From: Gnetum montanum
Lineage: Eukaryota > Streptophyta > Gnetopsida > Gnetales > Gnetaceae
DNA length: 64,000 bases
Assembly: GCA_015680685.1 (NCBI GenBank)
Contig: MNCI01002211.1
Span: forward strand, 1-64,000
Direction of reading: 5' to 3'
Shown: piece by piece, positions 22,016 to 34,900 of the stretch
How positions within the stretch are numbered: position 1 is the stretch's first letter
Layout of the letters: each line of letters starts with the position of its first letter
Position numbers and translations under genes: made by a program
The notes under the pieces: model-generated
Told to the model about the DNA's origin: nothing
The model's database searches: none
Seen by the model: only the letters and a program-made list of their open reading frames with translations

Positions 22016-24825
22016 TCATAGAAAGGTTTTAGTTGTTGGCGGTTGACTAACTACGTTCTGGTGGGGTCCTCAGGTTTGTGGATAAGCAAGGCCCTGGATG
22101 GGAAGGTTTCAGAGACAATGTAAGGTCCCTCTCACAATGTTTGAAACTTGGTTGATTGAGATACATGTGAGGGGTTCCAATACGACACCTTGTCTTCACA
22201 TCTAAATGTGACCTTTCGAATCCTAAGATCATGTCATTTTTTGTTGTAGGCTTTGTGGATCTCATTTGAAGATAGGGCCACTAATCGGTTCTCATCTAGC
22301 ACACTTAAATTGATAAGTCATTCACGTTGTGCTAGTGGGAGGTCAAGGCCTAAGTCAGTAGCAGTGGATAGTGTGCGAAGTTTGGCCTAAATTGAAAGTG
22401 TTGGTAACTTTCCATACACTAACTCATAGGGAGAGTACCCTACAGGGAGTTTCCAAGTGGAGCGATAGGCCCATAGGGCATCGTTAAGTTTGGTACTCCA
22501 ATCCCTCCTATATTTGCTAATGGTTTAGGTAAGGATCTTGGTGATCTCCTTATTGGTGACTTCGACCTGCCCGTTGGCTTGGGGGTGATAGGGTGTTGTA
22601 AATTTATGGGTGACCCCCAAGTGTTGCATGAGTTTTCGAAAAGTGACACCCATGAAATGAGTCCCATTATCTAAAATGAGTACATGTGGCACTCCAAACC
22701 TATTGATGATTTTTTTTTGGACAAATCATGTGGCGGTGTTGGAAGAACAGTTGATGATGGTTGCCACTTTTGCCCACTTTGTAAAGTAGTCCACAGCTAC
22801 GATGATTTATGCCTTTTCATTTGACAGGGGAGTGATGGATCCACTATTGAGGTCCCTCCATCCATGCTGTCATCCCACCATCTTTTTGGCATCGTTCGCA
22901 GGAGCAGGCAAACCATTGTGCATCCTTGAAAATTATGGGCCTATAATACCCTGCAAGTAGGATCTTAATGGCTGTGTGACATCTAGCATACTGGCCCCCA
23001 CAAGGACCCTCGTGAGCATCTTGGAGGATGTGCAGTGTATTGTCATAAGGGACACACCATCGAACCAAGCCATCTACGCACACCTTATAAAGGTGGCTGT
23101 TGATTTCCGTAAAATGCTTGGCCTTATGGAGAAACTATTGTTTCTACGGATGGTTCCACTCCTTTGGAAACTCTTGGGTTGTGAGGTAGGTGAGGATGTG
23201 ATTGAACCAAGGGGATTCCTTGGGCATTTGCAGATTGACTACACTTGCGAAGAGGAGTTCATCTGGAAATTGGTCGGAGAGGGGCTCCTCCTCTTCTACG
23301 TCATCCCATCGTAATCGAGAAAAGTGGTCAACCACCACATTCTCAGTCCCCTTCCGATCTACCATGGTGAGATCAAACTCCTAAAGGATCACCAGCCACC
23401 GAATGATGCAGGGGCTCACAGTTGGTTTGTTCATCAGGAACTGAATAGCACTATGCTCAGTATGCATGAACACCTTGTATCTGAGCACATAGTGTCAAAA
23501 TTTTTCCAAGGTGAACACCACTATCATTAACTCGTTTTCGGTGGTGATGTAGTTAAGCTAAGCACCCACAGTGCTACAGCTTGCATAGTGGATATAGTAT
23601 GGACGTTTTTGATCATCACACTTTGTAAGCATGGCTCCCAAGGCATAATTAGATGCATCCATCATGATGTGGAAGGGCCTAGACCAATCAGGTGCCCGTA
23701 GAACTAGAGTTTCTATGAGTCTATTTAAGCAATTGGAATGCAGATTCACATTCCTTGGTCTAGATGGATGAAGCATCCTTCTTTGTAAGTTCTACCAATG
23801 GCTTGGTGATCTTCGAGAAGTTTTCAATGAAGCGCCAGTAGTAACCAGTGTGGCCAAGGAATGACCAAACATCTTTTACGATGCTTAGTTGGTGGGTGAT
23901 TCCTTGGATGATCCTGATCTTTTCAGGATCCACACTAATCCCTGTCTATGAGATGCGATGCCCTAGCATAATTCCTTCTTGGACCATCAAATGGCTTTTC
24001 TACCAATTGAGCCACAGATTAGTGTCTACACACCTTTTCAGAACTTGCTTAAGATGGTCCAAGGCTTGCTCGAACGTGGCCCCATAGGTAGAGAAGTCAT
24101 CCATGAAGACTTCTACCCCATTGCCAATCTATTGCTGGAAGATGCTGAGGATAAGGCATTGGAACGTGGTAGGCGCATTACATAGGCCAAAAGGCATCTT
24201 CTTGTATGCAAAAGTCCCCCATGGACTTGTGAAAGTTATTTTGGCTTGGTCCTCTAGTGCTATTTGGATTTGATTATAACCACTATAACCATTCAAAAAG
24301 TTGTAATAGCGGTGCCCTGCAATGGTGTTCAGCACCTGGTCCAAAAATGGGAGCGAGAAGTGATCCTTGAAGGTAGCCATGTTGAGCAAGCAGAAATCAA
24401 TACAGATCCTCCATTTGTTACCTTTCTTTGGCACAATAACAAGTGGGCTAACCCATTCGCTATCGACAATAGAATAGATGAACCTTGCCTTTAGCAACTG
24501 CTCGATTTCATCTTTGACGACCTACTTCAGTGTGGGGTTCAATCGTCTTTGTGGCTATCATCGTGGCTTTATGGAGGGGTCAATATAGATCTGATGTTGG
24601 AAAACCTAAGGATCAACTCCAATTAACTCAGGATATGACCATGCAAATGCAACATTCCATTTGTTCACCACCTTTAGCAACTTTTTCTTCTATTTCAGAG
24701 CAACGGTGGCATTGATAATTACCAGCTTTCCATTTTGCAAAAATGCATATTCCAAGTGAGCCGGGCCATAGAAGCAAAGGATTCTCAACATACCTAATTT
24801 CTTCAACTTACTGATGTTCAGAACC
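22016..24825 (-). pseudogene. Athila-like Ty3/gypsy pol (RT-RNH-IN), copy 1
   Basis: Order on minus: a pre-RT segment (WNVAFAWSYPELIGVDP, about 24640), RT with WVSPLVIVPKKG and WRICIDF near 24430, GYSGYNQIQIA near 24280, and FMDD catalytic box near 24105; RNase H near 23800-23530 (WSRPFHIMMDASNYALGA); linker; H2C2 zinc motif near 23020-22900 ending C-E-R-C-Q-K; integrase core with ILDNGTHF (second Asp, about 22670) and NGQVEVTNKEI (Glu, about 22550). Integrase C-terminus ends near 22016 without a chromodomain, as in the Athila/Tat branch. Stops are frequent and mostly TAG/TAA. Sequence upstream of pol is missing: the pol is cut at 24825, where plus-strand chromovirus gag begins. Confidence 0.8.
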
Positions 24826-24839
24826 CAAAGAATAAATTG

Positions 24840-25960
24840 GAGAGAAATGAAAGCCCGAGTTAATGATCAGATAAATGCCCTTGAAGATCAAATTAATGAG
24901 ATTAGGGATGTTTAAGAAGAACTTTGTCACTCAAACTAAGGGTTCAAGACAAAGATGCAAAATATGTCTGAGGAAATTAGGAAATTGTCCCATAATTTAG
25001 AGAATAAATGATCATACATGCAAGGAAAGATGGATTCCTTTACAGACTCTATCAAACAATTAACTGACCATCTCATTCAGCCTTCAAATTCTACCCATGG
25101 TCTACCTAGGGAACAACATCAAGATTGAGATCAAGTTCCCCTATGGATCCACACCAAATACAGCTCCCACCTGCTAATGAATAGGATACCAAAATCCCTC
25201 TTGTAGGCCATAGAATTGAAACTGAAGGTGAGGGATATGGGAACTGGCTTAATTCACCTAGAGAATTGTTGATACAAGTTCATGCTAAGAAAGTAAAATT
25301 AGATCATTATGATGGAGCCCTTGGATCTAGTGTTAAGGCAAAGGATTGGCTTGATACAATGATAAATTACTTCGATATGTTGAATTTTTCAAGCCATGAA
25401 TGTTTAGAAGTTATCTTCTTGTATTTAAGAGGACTTGTAGAAACAAGGTGGAATGGACTAAGATCTCAAGGTCTGATTACAAAATAGCTTAGTTTTTGTC
25501 AATATTTTGAACAAAAATTTGTTCCCGATCCTTTCCTCAAAGAGCACAAAATGAAATTTGATTCTTTAAGATTGGAAAGGTGATCTGTAGATGATTACTA
25601 CAAGAAATTCTGTGATCTTTTTCGGTATGTAAGTTATAGAGATGAGGGAGAATTAGCTTCAAAATTCATTAGATGACTACATGCTCAATTGTGTTCCTAA
25701 ACACAAGCCCATAATCCTTAAACCATTGATGAAGCATATAGAATTGCTAAGGATTCTAAGGAATCAAATTAGATATGAGATACCCTTCGATAAGAAACTC
25801 TTCAACAAACTACCTTTCCACAAGCAATGGTAGAGGAGACACCAATGAAAAAATATTGTTTAAGATTAGGATGTTTTATTTGTGGTGAAGATCATTATAA
25901 ATGAGACTACCTGAAATTTCAAGCAAAAATAAAAAGGACTAACCAAATTAGAAATAAAAA
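24840..25960 (+). pseudogene. Chromovirus gag
   Basis: Starts near MKARVNDQINALEDQ (24848), a coiled coil, then after a frameshift a Gag core (KLDHYDGALGSSVKAKDWLD about 25290; YLRGLVETRW about 25425) and a zinc knuckle C-F-I-C-G-E-D-H-Y-K-*-D-Y near 25875-25915, in which the final Cys is Tyr. The core matches the usual 'F.G......WL..ie.yF' pattern of chromovirus Gag capsid. Capsid forms the particle that packages the element RNA. Several TGA/TAG stops. Confidence 0.8.
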
Positions 25961-25973
25961 ACGCAACCCAAAC

Positions 25974-26640
25974 ATGAACAAAGGAAAAATTCTAGCCACC
26001 ACCATAGTCATGAAAAGGGTATATGCATCAACTAAATTAGGTTTGTGTAAATTTCAATTTGCTTTATTGATTTTTGAAGGTTTAGTTAAAGGTAAAAAAA
26101 TTAAATTTTTGGTTAATAGTGGTGCTAATGATAACTTTACTTCTTCAAAGTTAATCAATTTATTGAAATTAAGTTTACCTTCTAAGAAAATTATTAAGAT
26201 AAAATTGGCAGATGGAACGATTATGAGTAAGCATACCAGGTATGAAGAAATTATCTTTACCTTGCAAAACATGAGTTTCATGAATAAATAATTTGAATTT
26301 GAACTAGGTGATGTTGATGCAATTTTAAGAATGTCATTCCTGCAAAAATTTGATATTACTACCCACTTTGGAACTTGTATTTTAAAAGTCCCAACCACTA
26401 ACAGAGTCAGGGTTTTAAGTGGCGTAAGAACAATAAAGAAAATTCATATGATAACTATTAAGCAAGCTAAAAGATTAGTGAAAAAAGGTGCTATGATGTT
26501 GGTTGTCAAAGTAACCCAACATTAGAGATCTTTAGGTATTGAGATCCCGAAAGAACTTAAGGAATATAAAGATTTAGTATTTGGTGAAACTAGAGAACTA
26601 ATTTCAAAATGAATTGTCAAGCATGCCATTGATATTTTTC
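25974..26640 (+). pseudogene. Chromovirus protease domain
   Basis: Frame MNKGKILATTIVMK leads into LVNSGANDNFTSSKLI at about 26110-26155. The expected aspartic-protease triad D-S/T-G-A reads N-S-G-A, so the catalytic Asp is lost (a single G-to-A change would do this). Further on LGDVDAILRMSFLQ fits the protease C-terminal lobe, then a linker to RT. The protein would have cleaved Gag-Pol. Confidence 0.75.
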
Positions 26641-27310
26641 CTGATACACAACCTATTTCAAAAGTCCCTTATAGATTTTCTACTTTTGAATTATGAGAAT
26701 TAAAAGTACAATTAAACCAATTATTATAGGAAGGGAAAATTCGACTACCTTGGGGTGTATTAGTATTATTCATTAAAAAGAAAGATGATACGCTAAGATT
26801 ATGCATTGATTATAGAGCATTGAATAAAGTGGTGATTAAAACTACTTATCCCTTGCCTAGGATCAATGATTTTTTTGATCAACTTACAGGTGCATGTTAT
26901 TTCTCAAAGATTGATTTAAAATTAGGTTATCACCAAATAAGGATTAAGGAGAAAGATATTGAGGAAAATTCTTTTAGAAGTAGGTATGGGTTATATGATT
27001 TTTTTTATGTTGTTTAGATTATCTAATGCACCTACAACATCCATAGCATTAATGAATAATATTTTTCATGATATCTTGATCAATTTGTTATAGTATTTAT
27101 GGATGATATACTTGTTTATTTTAAGTCAAGAGAAGAACATGTAAAACATTTGAAAATTACAATGGAAATTCTTAAAAAGCATAAGCTAAAAGCTAAATTG
27201 AGTAGATGTGAACTCTTTAAGGTAGAAGTTTTATACCTAGGTCATATAGTTTCTAAGAAAATATTTCAAGTAGATCTAGCAAAAATTAGTGCGAGCCGAG
27301 ACTAGCCTGA
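26640..27310 (+). pseudogene. Chromovirus reverse transcriptase
   Basis: RT blocks in order: [20 protein letters not shown] (26757-), [16 protein letters not shown] (26850-), [15 protein letters not shown] (26900-), a frameshifted thumb-proximal part, and VFMDDILVYF (27090-27120) with the F-M-D-D metal-binding box intact. ELFKVEVLYLGHIVS follows. Frame breaks near 27017 and several stops inactivate it. Confidence 0.85.
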
Positions 27311-27900
27311 ATTAAAAGATGTTACAACAGTTTGCAAATTCTTAGGTTTAGCCAATTTTTATTGACATTTCATTAAAGATTATTCTACCTTGGTAGCCCC
27401 AGTGACTAACCTTTTGAAGGAGAAATGTATGTTCAAGTTTGATAAAAAATGCAAGGAATCTTTTCTTAGATTAAATATGCTACTTACAAAAACACCTATT
27501 TTGAGAATTTCGAATGAAGAATTACCATTTGAAGTATCCACAAATGCCTGTGGAATAGAAATTGGTGCAATTCTTTCACAAGAAGAAAAAGTGGTATGTT
27601 ATGAATCTTGTAAATTATGAGGACCTGAGGTAAATTACTTAACCCATGATTTAGAATTACTAGTAATTGTTTATGCTTTGAAAGTTTGGAGACATTATCT
27701 TTGTGGAAAAAGGTTTGTACTAAAAATAGATCATAAAAGTTTAGAATATTTGCAGAAACAACCTATTTTGAATACTTGTTAAAGGTGATGGATAGAATTA
27801 TTGGTTGAATATGATTTTGAAATCAAATATATTCCCAGTAAGAAAAATGTGGTAGCCAATGCCTTTAGTTGAATGTGGACCTTAATGATAGGTGTGGTAA
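27310..27900 (+). pseudogene. Chromovirus RNase H
   Basis: Connection ('KFLGLANFY', about 27335) and tether, then EVSTNACGIEIGAILSQ (27528-) in place of the usual D-A-S first catalytic segment, LTHDLELLVIVYALKVWRHY (27645-), and VLKIDHKSLEYL (27720-) with the D-H motif. One TAA and two TGA stops. The first catalytic Asp reads Asn (T-N-A for D-A-S). Confidence 0.75.
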
Positions 27901-27989
27901 TGATGCCTATGAAAGAAGAAATTGAGGAGAAAATAAAAGAATACCCTTATTTTAAAAATATTTTAACCAATATTTCCTATGAGCCTTAA

Positions 27990-29020
27990 TATCAACTTAC
28001 CTCTAATGATTTATTGATGAAAGGACAAAGAATGTGCATATTAGAAGGAAATTGGAGACTAAGGTTGTTCTATGAAGCACATGAAGGTTATATTCAGATC
28101 TATATGATGATTCACAAATCTTATTTTTGGCCTAGAATGAAGAATGATGTGTCCTCATACATTAAAAATTGTTCAACATGCCAAAGAATAAAAGCTAAAT
28201 AGAGGAAACCCAGTGGATTATTACAACCTATGGAAGTCCCAACCTAGAAATGGGAAGATATCACTATGGATTTCATTGTGGGATTACCAATAACCAAAAA
28301 GGGAAATGATTCAATTTTTGTAGTGGTTGATTGTCTATCAAAGATAACACATTTTAGAACTTTGAAATCTACAAACACAGTAGAAGAAGTAGCCCAAAAA
28401 ATTTTACATGAAGTATTTTGATTTCATGGTTGTCCAAAATCTATCACTTCGGACAGAGATCCTAAGTTCATATCTAAATTCTAGAAAAAATTTCTTTAGA
28501 GAGCTTCGAACCCAATTGAAATTTAGCACAGCTTATCACCCTAAGACTGATGGGAAAATTGAATGTGTGAATAGAATATTAAAAGATATCCTACAAAGCT
28601 ATGTTGGAAGTAGACCAAAAACATGGGAGAATTATTTGCACTTGGCAAAATTTTCCTATAATAACAATTATCAAGGTTCTATACATCAAACACCATTCGA
28701 AGTAATATATGGATGTAATTTCCATACAACATTAACTTTGTTAGATCCAACCTTAAGAATGGAATGGAAGGAAGAAGAAATGAAAATAATAGAAAACATA
28801 ATCACAAGAGTCAAAAAAAATTTACAAGTTGCCCAAGATAAATATAAAGGATATGCAGATCAACATCGACTAAAAAAAGAATTCCAAGAAGGAGATCAAG
28901 TATTACTGAGAGTAAAACCTACCAAAGTTTGTCTTAAACTAGGAAAATATACTAAATTAGCACCTATATTTTGTGGACCTTTTGAAATCTCTGAAAGAAT
29001 TGGTGAAGTAGCATATTAGT
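27990..29020 (+). pseudogene. Chromovirus integrase
   Basis: H2C2 motif in FYEAHEGYIQIYMMIHKSYF ... NCSTCQ (28068-28190), then core with WEDITMDFIVGLP (first Asp, 28255), SITSDRDPKFIS (second Asp, 28440) and HPKTDGKIECVNRIL (Glu, 28560). C-terminal GPFEISERIGEVAY (28975) is the SH3-like GPF/Y module. A frameshift near 28480 and a few stops break it. Confidence 0.85.
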
Positions 29021-29049
29021 TGAACCTTTCAATAACCTTAAAAATTCAT

Positions 29050-29320
29050 CTAGTTTTTCATGTGAGCTTGCTAAAGAAATTTCATGAAAATGATGTAACA
29101 TATGTGTTGGATAGACATACTTTGCCATTATGATCCAATGCTAGCTTTGAAGTTAGACCCATTGCTATTAAGAACCAACAAACTAAGAAATTATGAAATA
29201 AAACTATCAACGAAGTACTTGTTCAATGGCCAAATTGTGATCAACAAACTTTGAAAAATAGGGAGTTTATTTTAAATACCTATCCTTAACTTTTTGAGCA
29301 TCATGATATTGAATGATAAA
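29050..29320 (+). pseudogene. Chromodomain remnant
   Basis: After the GPF/Y module the frame reads FHVSLLKK-like, then ASFEVRPIAIKNQ, EVLVQWPNCDQQTL, FILNTYP and LFEHHDIE-stop. The E-x-L-V-x-W...T(W)E pattern is the chromodomain of chromoviral integrases, which tether integration to methylated histones. The aromatic cage Trp in the TWE position is Leu-Lys here. Confidence 0.7.
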
Positions 29321-29485
29321 TTGTATTTATCATGGATGTAATAAATTATGTTTTATAATTTCTGATCTTCTATTTGTATAGATGATAATGAGGAAAATAA
29401 AAGAACTGAAGTTGAGGAGCAAATAATGAAGCAGCAGTTGAGCAGCTTGGCATAGAGGAAGCACTCGAGGATGAGCTAAATGCCT

Positions 29486-29498
29486 AAAGGGGGTAGAT
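29486..29498 (+). promoter_or_regulatory. Chromovirus PPT
   Basis: AAAGGGGGTAGAT immediately precedes the 3' LTR start TGTAATGTCC. A CTCGAGGATGAG block just upstream is typical of the end of chromovirus internal regions. Confidence 0.85.
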
Positions 29499-29989
29499 TG
29501 TAATGTCCCATCCCTTATTAAGGGTGGAGAAAATTGTAAACAATATAATTAATCTTCAAATGAAGGAGCGCCTCATTATGAAGAGTTATGATTATTCATG
29601 TATCCCTTGGGAAAGGGTTCGACCAATGCCATTTAAGGCTAGGATTAGAGGTCATGCTAGGTATGGAGTTGCGGAGCTGGAAGAGGCAAGTAACAGGAGT
29701 CAGGTGAAGTTGAACAAGAAGGGACTAATCACCCCTTTGGTAGGATAGCCTAACCGTGATACCAGCAGATTTCCCCTAAGGTTGAAGTGGCATGGGAAGA
29801 TAACCCATAGGGTGTTATAGTACTCTCTTCTATTAATATAATTTTTCTATTTTCCTCTTTTCATTCTTCAGTACCAATTAATTTATTTATTAAATATTTA
29901 TAATGTTTCCAGTATATTATCTAAGAAAACAATGAATGTGATAAATTAAGCGATCATATTTTTACGATAGCTGGGAATGGGATGTCACA
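29499..29989 (+). repeat. Chromovirus 3' LTR
   Basis: TGTAATGTCC to GGGATGTCACA; matches 13110-13617. Followed by ATGAT as possible target duplication. Confidence 0.85.
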
Positions 29990-30800
29990 ATGATGTAACT
30001 TGAAGAAGCATTTTAGCTCTTCCTTATAGAACTAAATTATGGAAATATGAATGTCTTTTATGAATGTCTTTCTTTTATGAATGTCTTTCTAATGTGGGAT
30101 CCTTTTAGAACCAATTTTGAGGCTTGCAATACTTTTTTCTTTTTTATTTTCTTCTATAGTTGATCTAAAAAAGATGAAAACTGAGTGTGTAATATCTTTT
30201 AAGAGCTTTCGATGTAGCTTGTGGAATAGATTTAGCTTTTTATTCAAAAAACCAGTTTTTGGTTCTATGAACCTATTCCATACAATGAGGTGACATGGCT
30301 TATAGAATCATTTCAAAGCTTATTCATAAAACCAAATTTTAGTTCTATAAAGCTCAGCTTCTCTTTAAAGCTAATTACAAAGGCTACTATGAATCAAATA
30401 TATAACCTCTTATGCTATTGGCTCTTTAAAATGAGTTTTTCTTACTTAGCTTTATATGGCACATGGGATTTACCCATAAATCTAATCTTAGATGTTCTTA
30501 TAAGCTCTTATCTTGTGATAATGTGAAGCTAATCTTTGTCCCCTAGCCAGCTAACGTGGATTATAGAGTTATTTCAAAGCTTGCTTATACAAACAATTTT
30601 TGGGCCTACTAACATCTCCAAATTATGCAAGTTGATGTGGTAGTAGAATTAATTAAGATTTTAAGTGTAGAATCTCCATCTTATTTTATAATCAGTAATG
30701 CTGTCATGATTCAAAAAACTATTCTATAAGCTCTTGCTAAAACTAATTTTTGGTTCCACAAACCCACTCGAACTCCATGAGTTGGCATGGAAAAATAAAA
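29990..30800. repeat. Palindrome-cored diverged repeat field, right part
   Basis: Units continue from 13104: cores such as 'aaaaccagtttttggttcta' near 30247, 'aaaaccaaattttagttcta' near 30328 and 'aaactaatttttggttccac' near 30738, with the same 'gatgtagcttgtggaat' and 'gacatggcttatagaat' spacers. Roughly six units. Confidence 0.65.
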
Positions 30801-31900
30801 GTAGTTTTCTTTTTGCAAGACTAAACTCTATCCTCTACATTTTTAATTCATAAGTTCCATCTAGTAATCTATGATTAACTATTTATGCTAATGTTGACCT
30901 AGTTATAAGTAGGATCGATTCTTTCAACTTCTATGTATTCATTCCTATTGGTCTAAAACCTAGCTAATATTTTTTTAGATTAGAATATTCTCTCATGAGA
31001 ACTTTTCTTAGAACTAATGAAGATGTATTTAATTGTCCAAAAATATATCAAATCTAGCTTGAAACCCTAATTTTTCATATTAGTTTCTTATAGTTTAGTG
31101 GGTTCACATGCTTATTGCCTTGCCCAAAAATTTCTAAGTCACTACCATACTAAGATTTCTATGCTTTTTAAAATATTTATTAAAATAAGATGGACTTTTT
31201 TGGCATTTTCATGAACAATGTTTTTCCTTTTAAGCTTTTTCTTCACTTAAGGCTTTTATTTTGCACACTTACCTTTAGGGAAATATGACTCTAAGCTGAT
31301 ATCTAATGTTAAACCACAAAGTTTCTTTAAAATCTCAATAAGAATACTTATTATTTAAACAACATGATCAATTTAGCTTAGTCATACTATGTGGATTAAT
31401 TAATCTTTTAATTTAGAAATCACTACACATTTTCAAAATCAAAAAGCCCAATAATTCTAATCTTTGTTATTCCAGGATAATGGTGATTATTGAAACAACA
31501 GGCTCCTTTTATGTCTCATTTTTTAACATTAGATCTTGGTCTCCTTCTATCCTTCATCAATTTAAATTTGAAATATTACAAATTATTGATACCTTTATTT
31601 TAATTGGAAAACCTAACTCTTAAGCATTTTATAATATTTTCTTCTTGATTGTGTATAACATAATCCTCAACAACTATAACTACTATAACTTTTTGAACAT
31701 ATGGACGATCTTCATACATTACACAAAATGATGCTTCTACAATGTTTCTATATATAGTAGAGTTATTATATGTCAACTCTCCCTATGATAACTTGTCTTG
31801 TCATTAGTTTGATTCTTTGTCACATAACATTGTAACAAATTTTCTAGTATATGATTCACTAATTGTATTTGTTCATTAGTCTATGGATGGTACCATGAAC
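30801..31900. other. AT-rich stretch, nothing recognised
   Basis: No coding motif or repeat pair was found. It should contain the 3' untranslated region and LTR of the minus-strand chromovirus that follows, but neither could be delimited. Confidence 0.3.
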
Positions 31901-34900
31901 TAAATTCTAACAAAAAGGATTTACAAATTTACAATCTTGATAAGTTACGATGCTTAATAAAATTTTGTGCATATGAATTATCCATTGAAAAAATAATTTG
32001 GCCATCTTCTTTCAACCATAAGTATTCTTGTAAGTAATGAAATGAGCCATCTTAAAGAAGTGATCCATGAGATCAAAATGGTGTTAGTCTCTTCACTACT
32101 ACATAGAATTCCATTTATGAAGGTTATGCTCAAATAAATCCAAGGCTTTGCTAGCACAAGTAGTAGCATATATAACCTGATATTGGTGCAGACATGAAAA
32201 TCCTCTATAAATTTTTTTATTTCTACTTGCATTCCTAGGTAATAGAAATATATAATTCCTAAATAGCCAATCTTTATGAATTTTAAACTCTATTCATCCT
32301 ACTCATAAAGTCAAGTTCCATAATTTTCCAAAATATCAAACTTGTAAGCTAGATTCTCTACCTTGATCTCTTCAAATTAAATAGTTGTTATGATGAAACT
32401 ACAACAAATCAAAACATTAGCCATGTTGTTCTAGGATCCTTTCTTCTTCTTGATCATAAAATTATATTTTTATAGTTCTTTCATCCATCTTACATGGCTG
32501 GCATTCAACTTAAGCTATCATTGGATGTACTAGAAAAGTCAATGGTCTATATACAATACAAATTTTGATAGCAACAAATAATAGTATAAATTTTTTTTCC
32601 TTAATTTTAGTAATTCTTATAACTATTATTTAATTTCTTAATAAAAAATGTCATTGGTATTTCTTGTTCATTAATAACTCTCCCTATGGACACATCACTT
32701 GCATCATAATCTACCATGAAGACCTTTGAGAAATTTACTAGGGATAATATTGATGCATTGCTATGGCATTATTTAATTTCACAGAAACTACTTTTTATTT
32801 TAGAGTTTACAAATGTCTTGTTCTTTCCCTTAATAATTTCTAGCATATCTATAGTTATTGCATTAAAATTCTTAGTGAATTTATGATGGAAACTTGCAAG
32901 TCCATAAAATGAACACATTCTTATTACATTTATTAGTATTGGCCAGCTTATAGTACTCTTGATCTTCTTTGAATATGCTTTTAAAGTTTACAAATCCAAG
33001 ATCTACTAGCTCCTTCTTTAGAAATCTATATTTCAAGTTTACAAGTAGTTTCTCATCAAATAGTCTTGTAAGCATCAACCATAATTATTATAAATTCTTT
33101 TGACTACTACTATTATAATTCAAAATGTCATCAAGGAATACAATTATGAACCTTCAAAATAAGTAATCAACACTTTATTCATTAGCCTCATGAAAGTGCT
33201 TGGCACATTTGACAAACCAAATAGCATGACTCTCTACTTGTAGAGTCCATTTGGGATTTTGAACATTATCTTCCATTCATCTTCTTAATAAACAAAAATT
33301 TAATGCTAATACTCTTAAGATTAATTTTTATAAAATATTTGGCACCTACAAGATTTTCCAAAATGTCATCCATTTGAGACATAGAAAATCTATACTTGAT
33401 TATGACTTTATTGATAACCCTAATTTTTATACACATCAAAAACTTTGTTGGGGTTTTCTTTAATGCCAACATTGTTGGAACAACACATGGACTAATGTTT
33501 TCCTAAATTAAAAACTTCTTGAGTGATTCTTTACAATGTTTGGCCAACATTTTATGCTTGTTTACGCTCATTTTATATGCTATCTTATTGTGTAATTTAG
33601 CTCTTAATGACATGTGATATGGATCTCTTGGAAGAAAAACCATCTAGCAAGTTTGAGACTAAGATGTCACTAAACTATTGGAGTGCAATTCTTAACTCCA
33701 AAGTTACTTCTTCGTATTGACAAGTAACCATTTTAAGCATCATTAACATTTATTTTTTTCTTTGGTTAGTTCTCATAGGAACTCCCATTATAACTTTAAG
33801 CAAACTAAGCTTTTCTTAAGCTCATAAGAATCTTGTCTTTTCTTTTGGATTTTTGATGGGGAATCTACATGAATTTTGCAAAAGTGATGACTCTTTCTCA
33901 CTAGCATTGTTGTAAATTAAGCATGGTAAATTAATAGTATCATTAAGGTTTCTCAAAAATGGCATCCTATGCATTCATAGGAATAAATTTATAGAGTACA
34001 AATTCTATGAAATTACAAAATTAAAATTTTACTAGGCAATACTTGTCCATCTTAGGATTCATAGGTTTAACTAGCCAACTTACATGATGCATTGAAGGAT
34101 AATCTTTCATAGGTAGACTAAGTTTTTCCATCATGTACTTTGATAGAATATTATCAGAACTTGCATTATCTATGACTATGACACAAACTTACTACCACAA
34201 ATATAATGTGGCTTGAGTAGACTTTCCTTTTTTATCACATTTTTTATTTTCTTTGACATCATTGCCATGTCTTATGAGAATGCTTGGACCCTTATCTCCT
34301 CATGTTTAGACCTATTTATTACTAATTCTTACACTAGTTTGGTTCTTGAAAATCTTATGACTTTCTTAATCAAGTTCTTTATAGATGCATACAATATGAG
34401 GGCACTCAAAAGCTCTATGCCCAAATTCATCACACCTTAAACATGAACCACTAAAGCTAACTAGAATTTTCTTAGGTTGGAATGATCTAAAACCTTCTCT
34501 ACCCCTTTCCTCATCTACATTCATAAAATGTAAAATATTCTAGTTATCTATGTCGCTAGCCTATACTGAAATTTCTTTCATTTTCAATCTTCCATCCTTT
34601 TTTCTAGATGGCTATCCATGATGAAAATTACCTATTGTCTCCTTCCTTCGTAGCGTCTCTTCTATCCTTATGAAAATATAAAATTATTTCTCTATTATGT
34701 ATGAAAAATTCATGTTTATCTTAGCTTGAATGAATATAATAAACTCTCCTATGCACTTTGCAATATGGTTTCCACATCTTTATTTGCTTCAAATTGAATG
34801 TTGGGCCCATGGAACTTCTCCATGTACTCCTTCAGAGATTTCTCCTTCTCTTAGAAAATACACCTACTAATAGAAATTTTCTTATAATTAGGTTATAAAA

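Larger units (their letters stand above)
13110..29989 (+). mobile_element. Chromovirus (Ty3/gypsy), nested and decayed
   Basis: Matching LTRs at 13110-13617 and 29499-29989, a degenerate iMet PBS, a PPT, and gag-pro-RT-RNH-IN-chromodomain order define a plus-strand chromovirus. Flanking pentamers ATTAT (13105) and ATGAT (29990) agree at four of five positions. The host sequence on both sides is the palindromic repeat field. About 11 kb of minus-strand material (13852-24825) lies between the PBS region and gag, so the element acted as a landing platform. Stops are mostly TGA from CGA and TAG/TAA from CAG/CAA. Confidence 0.8.
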
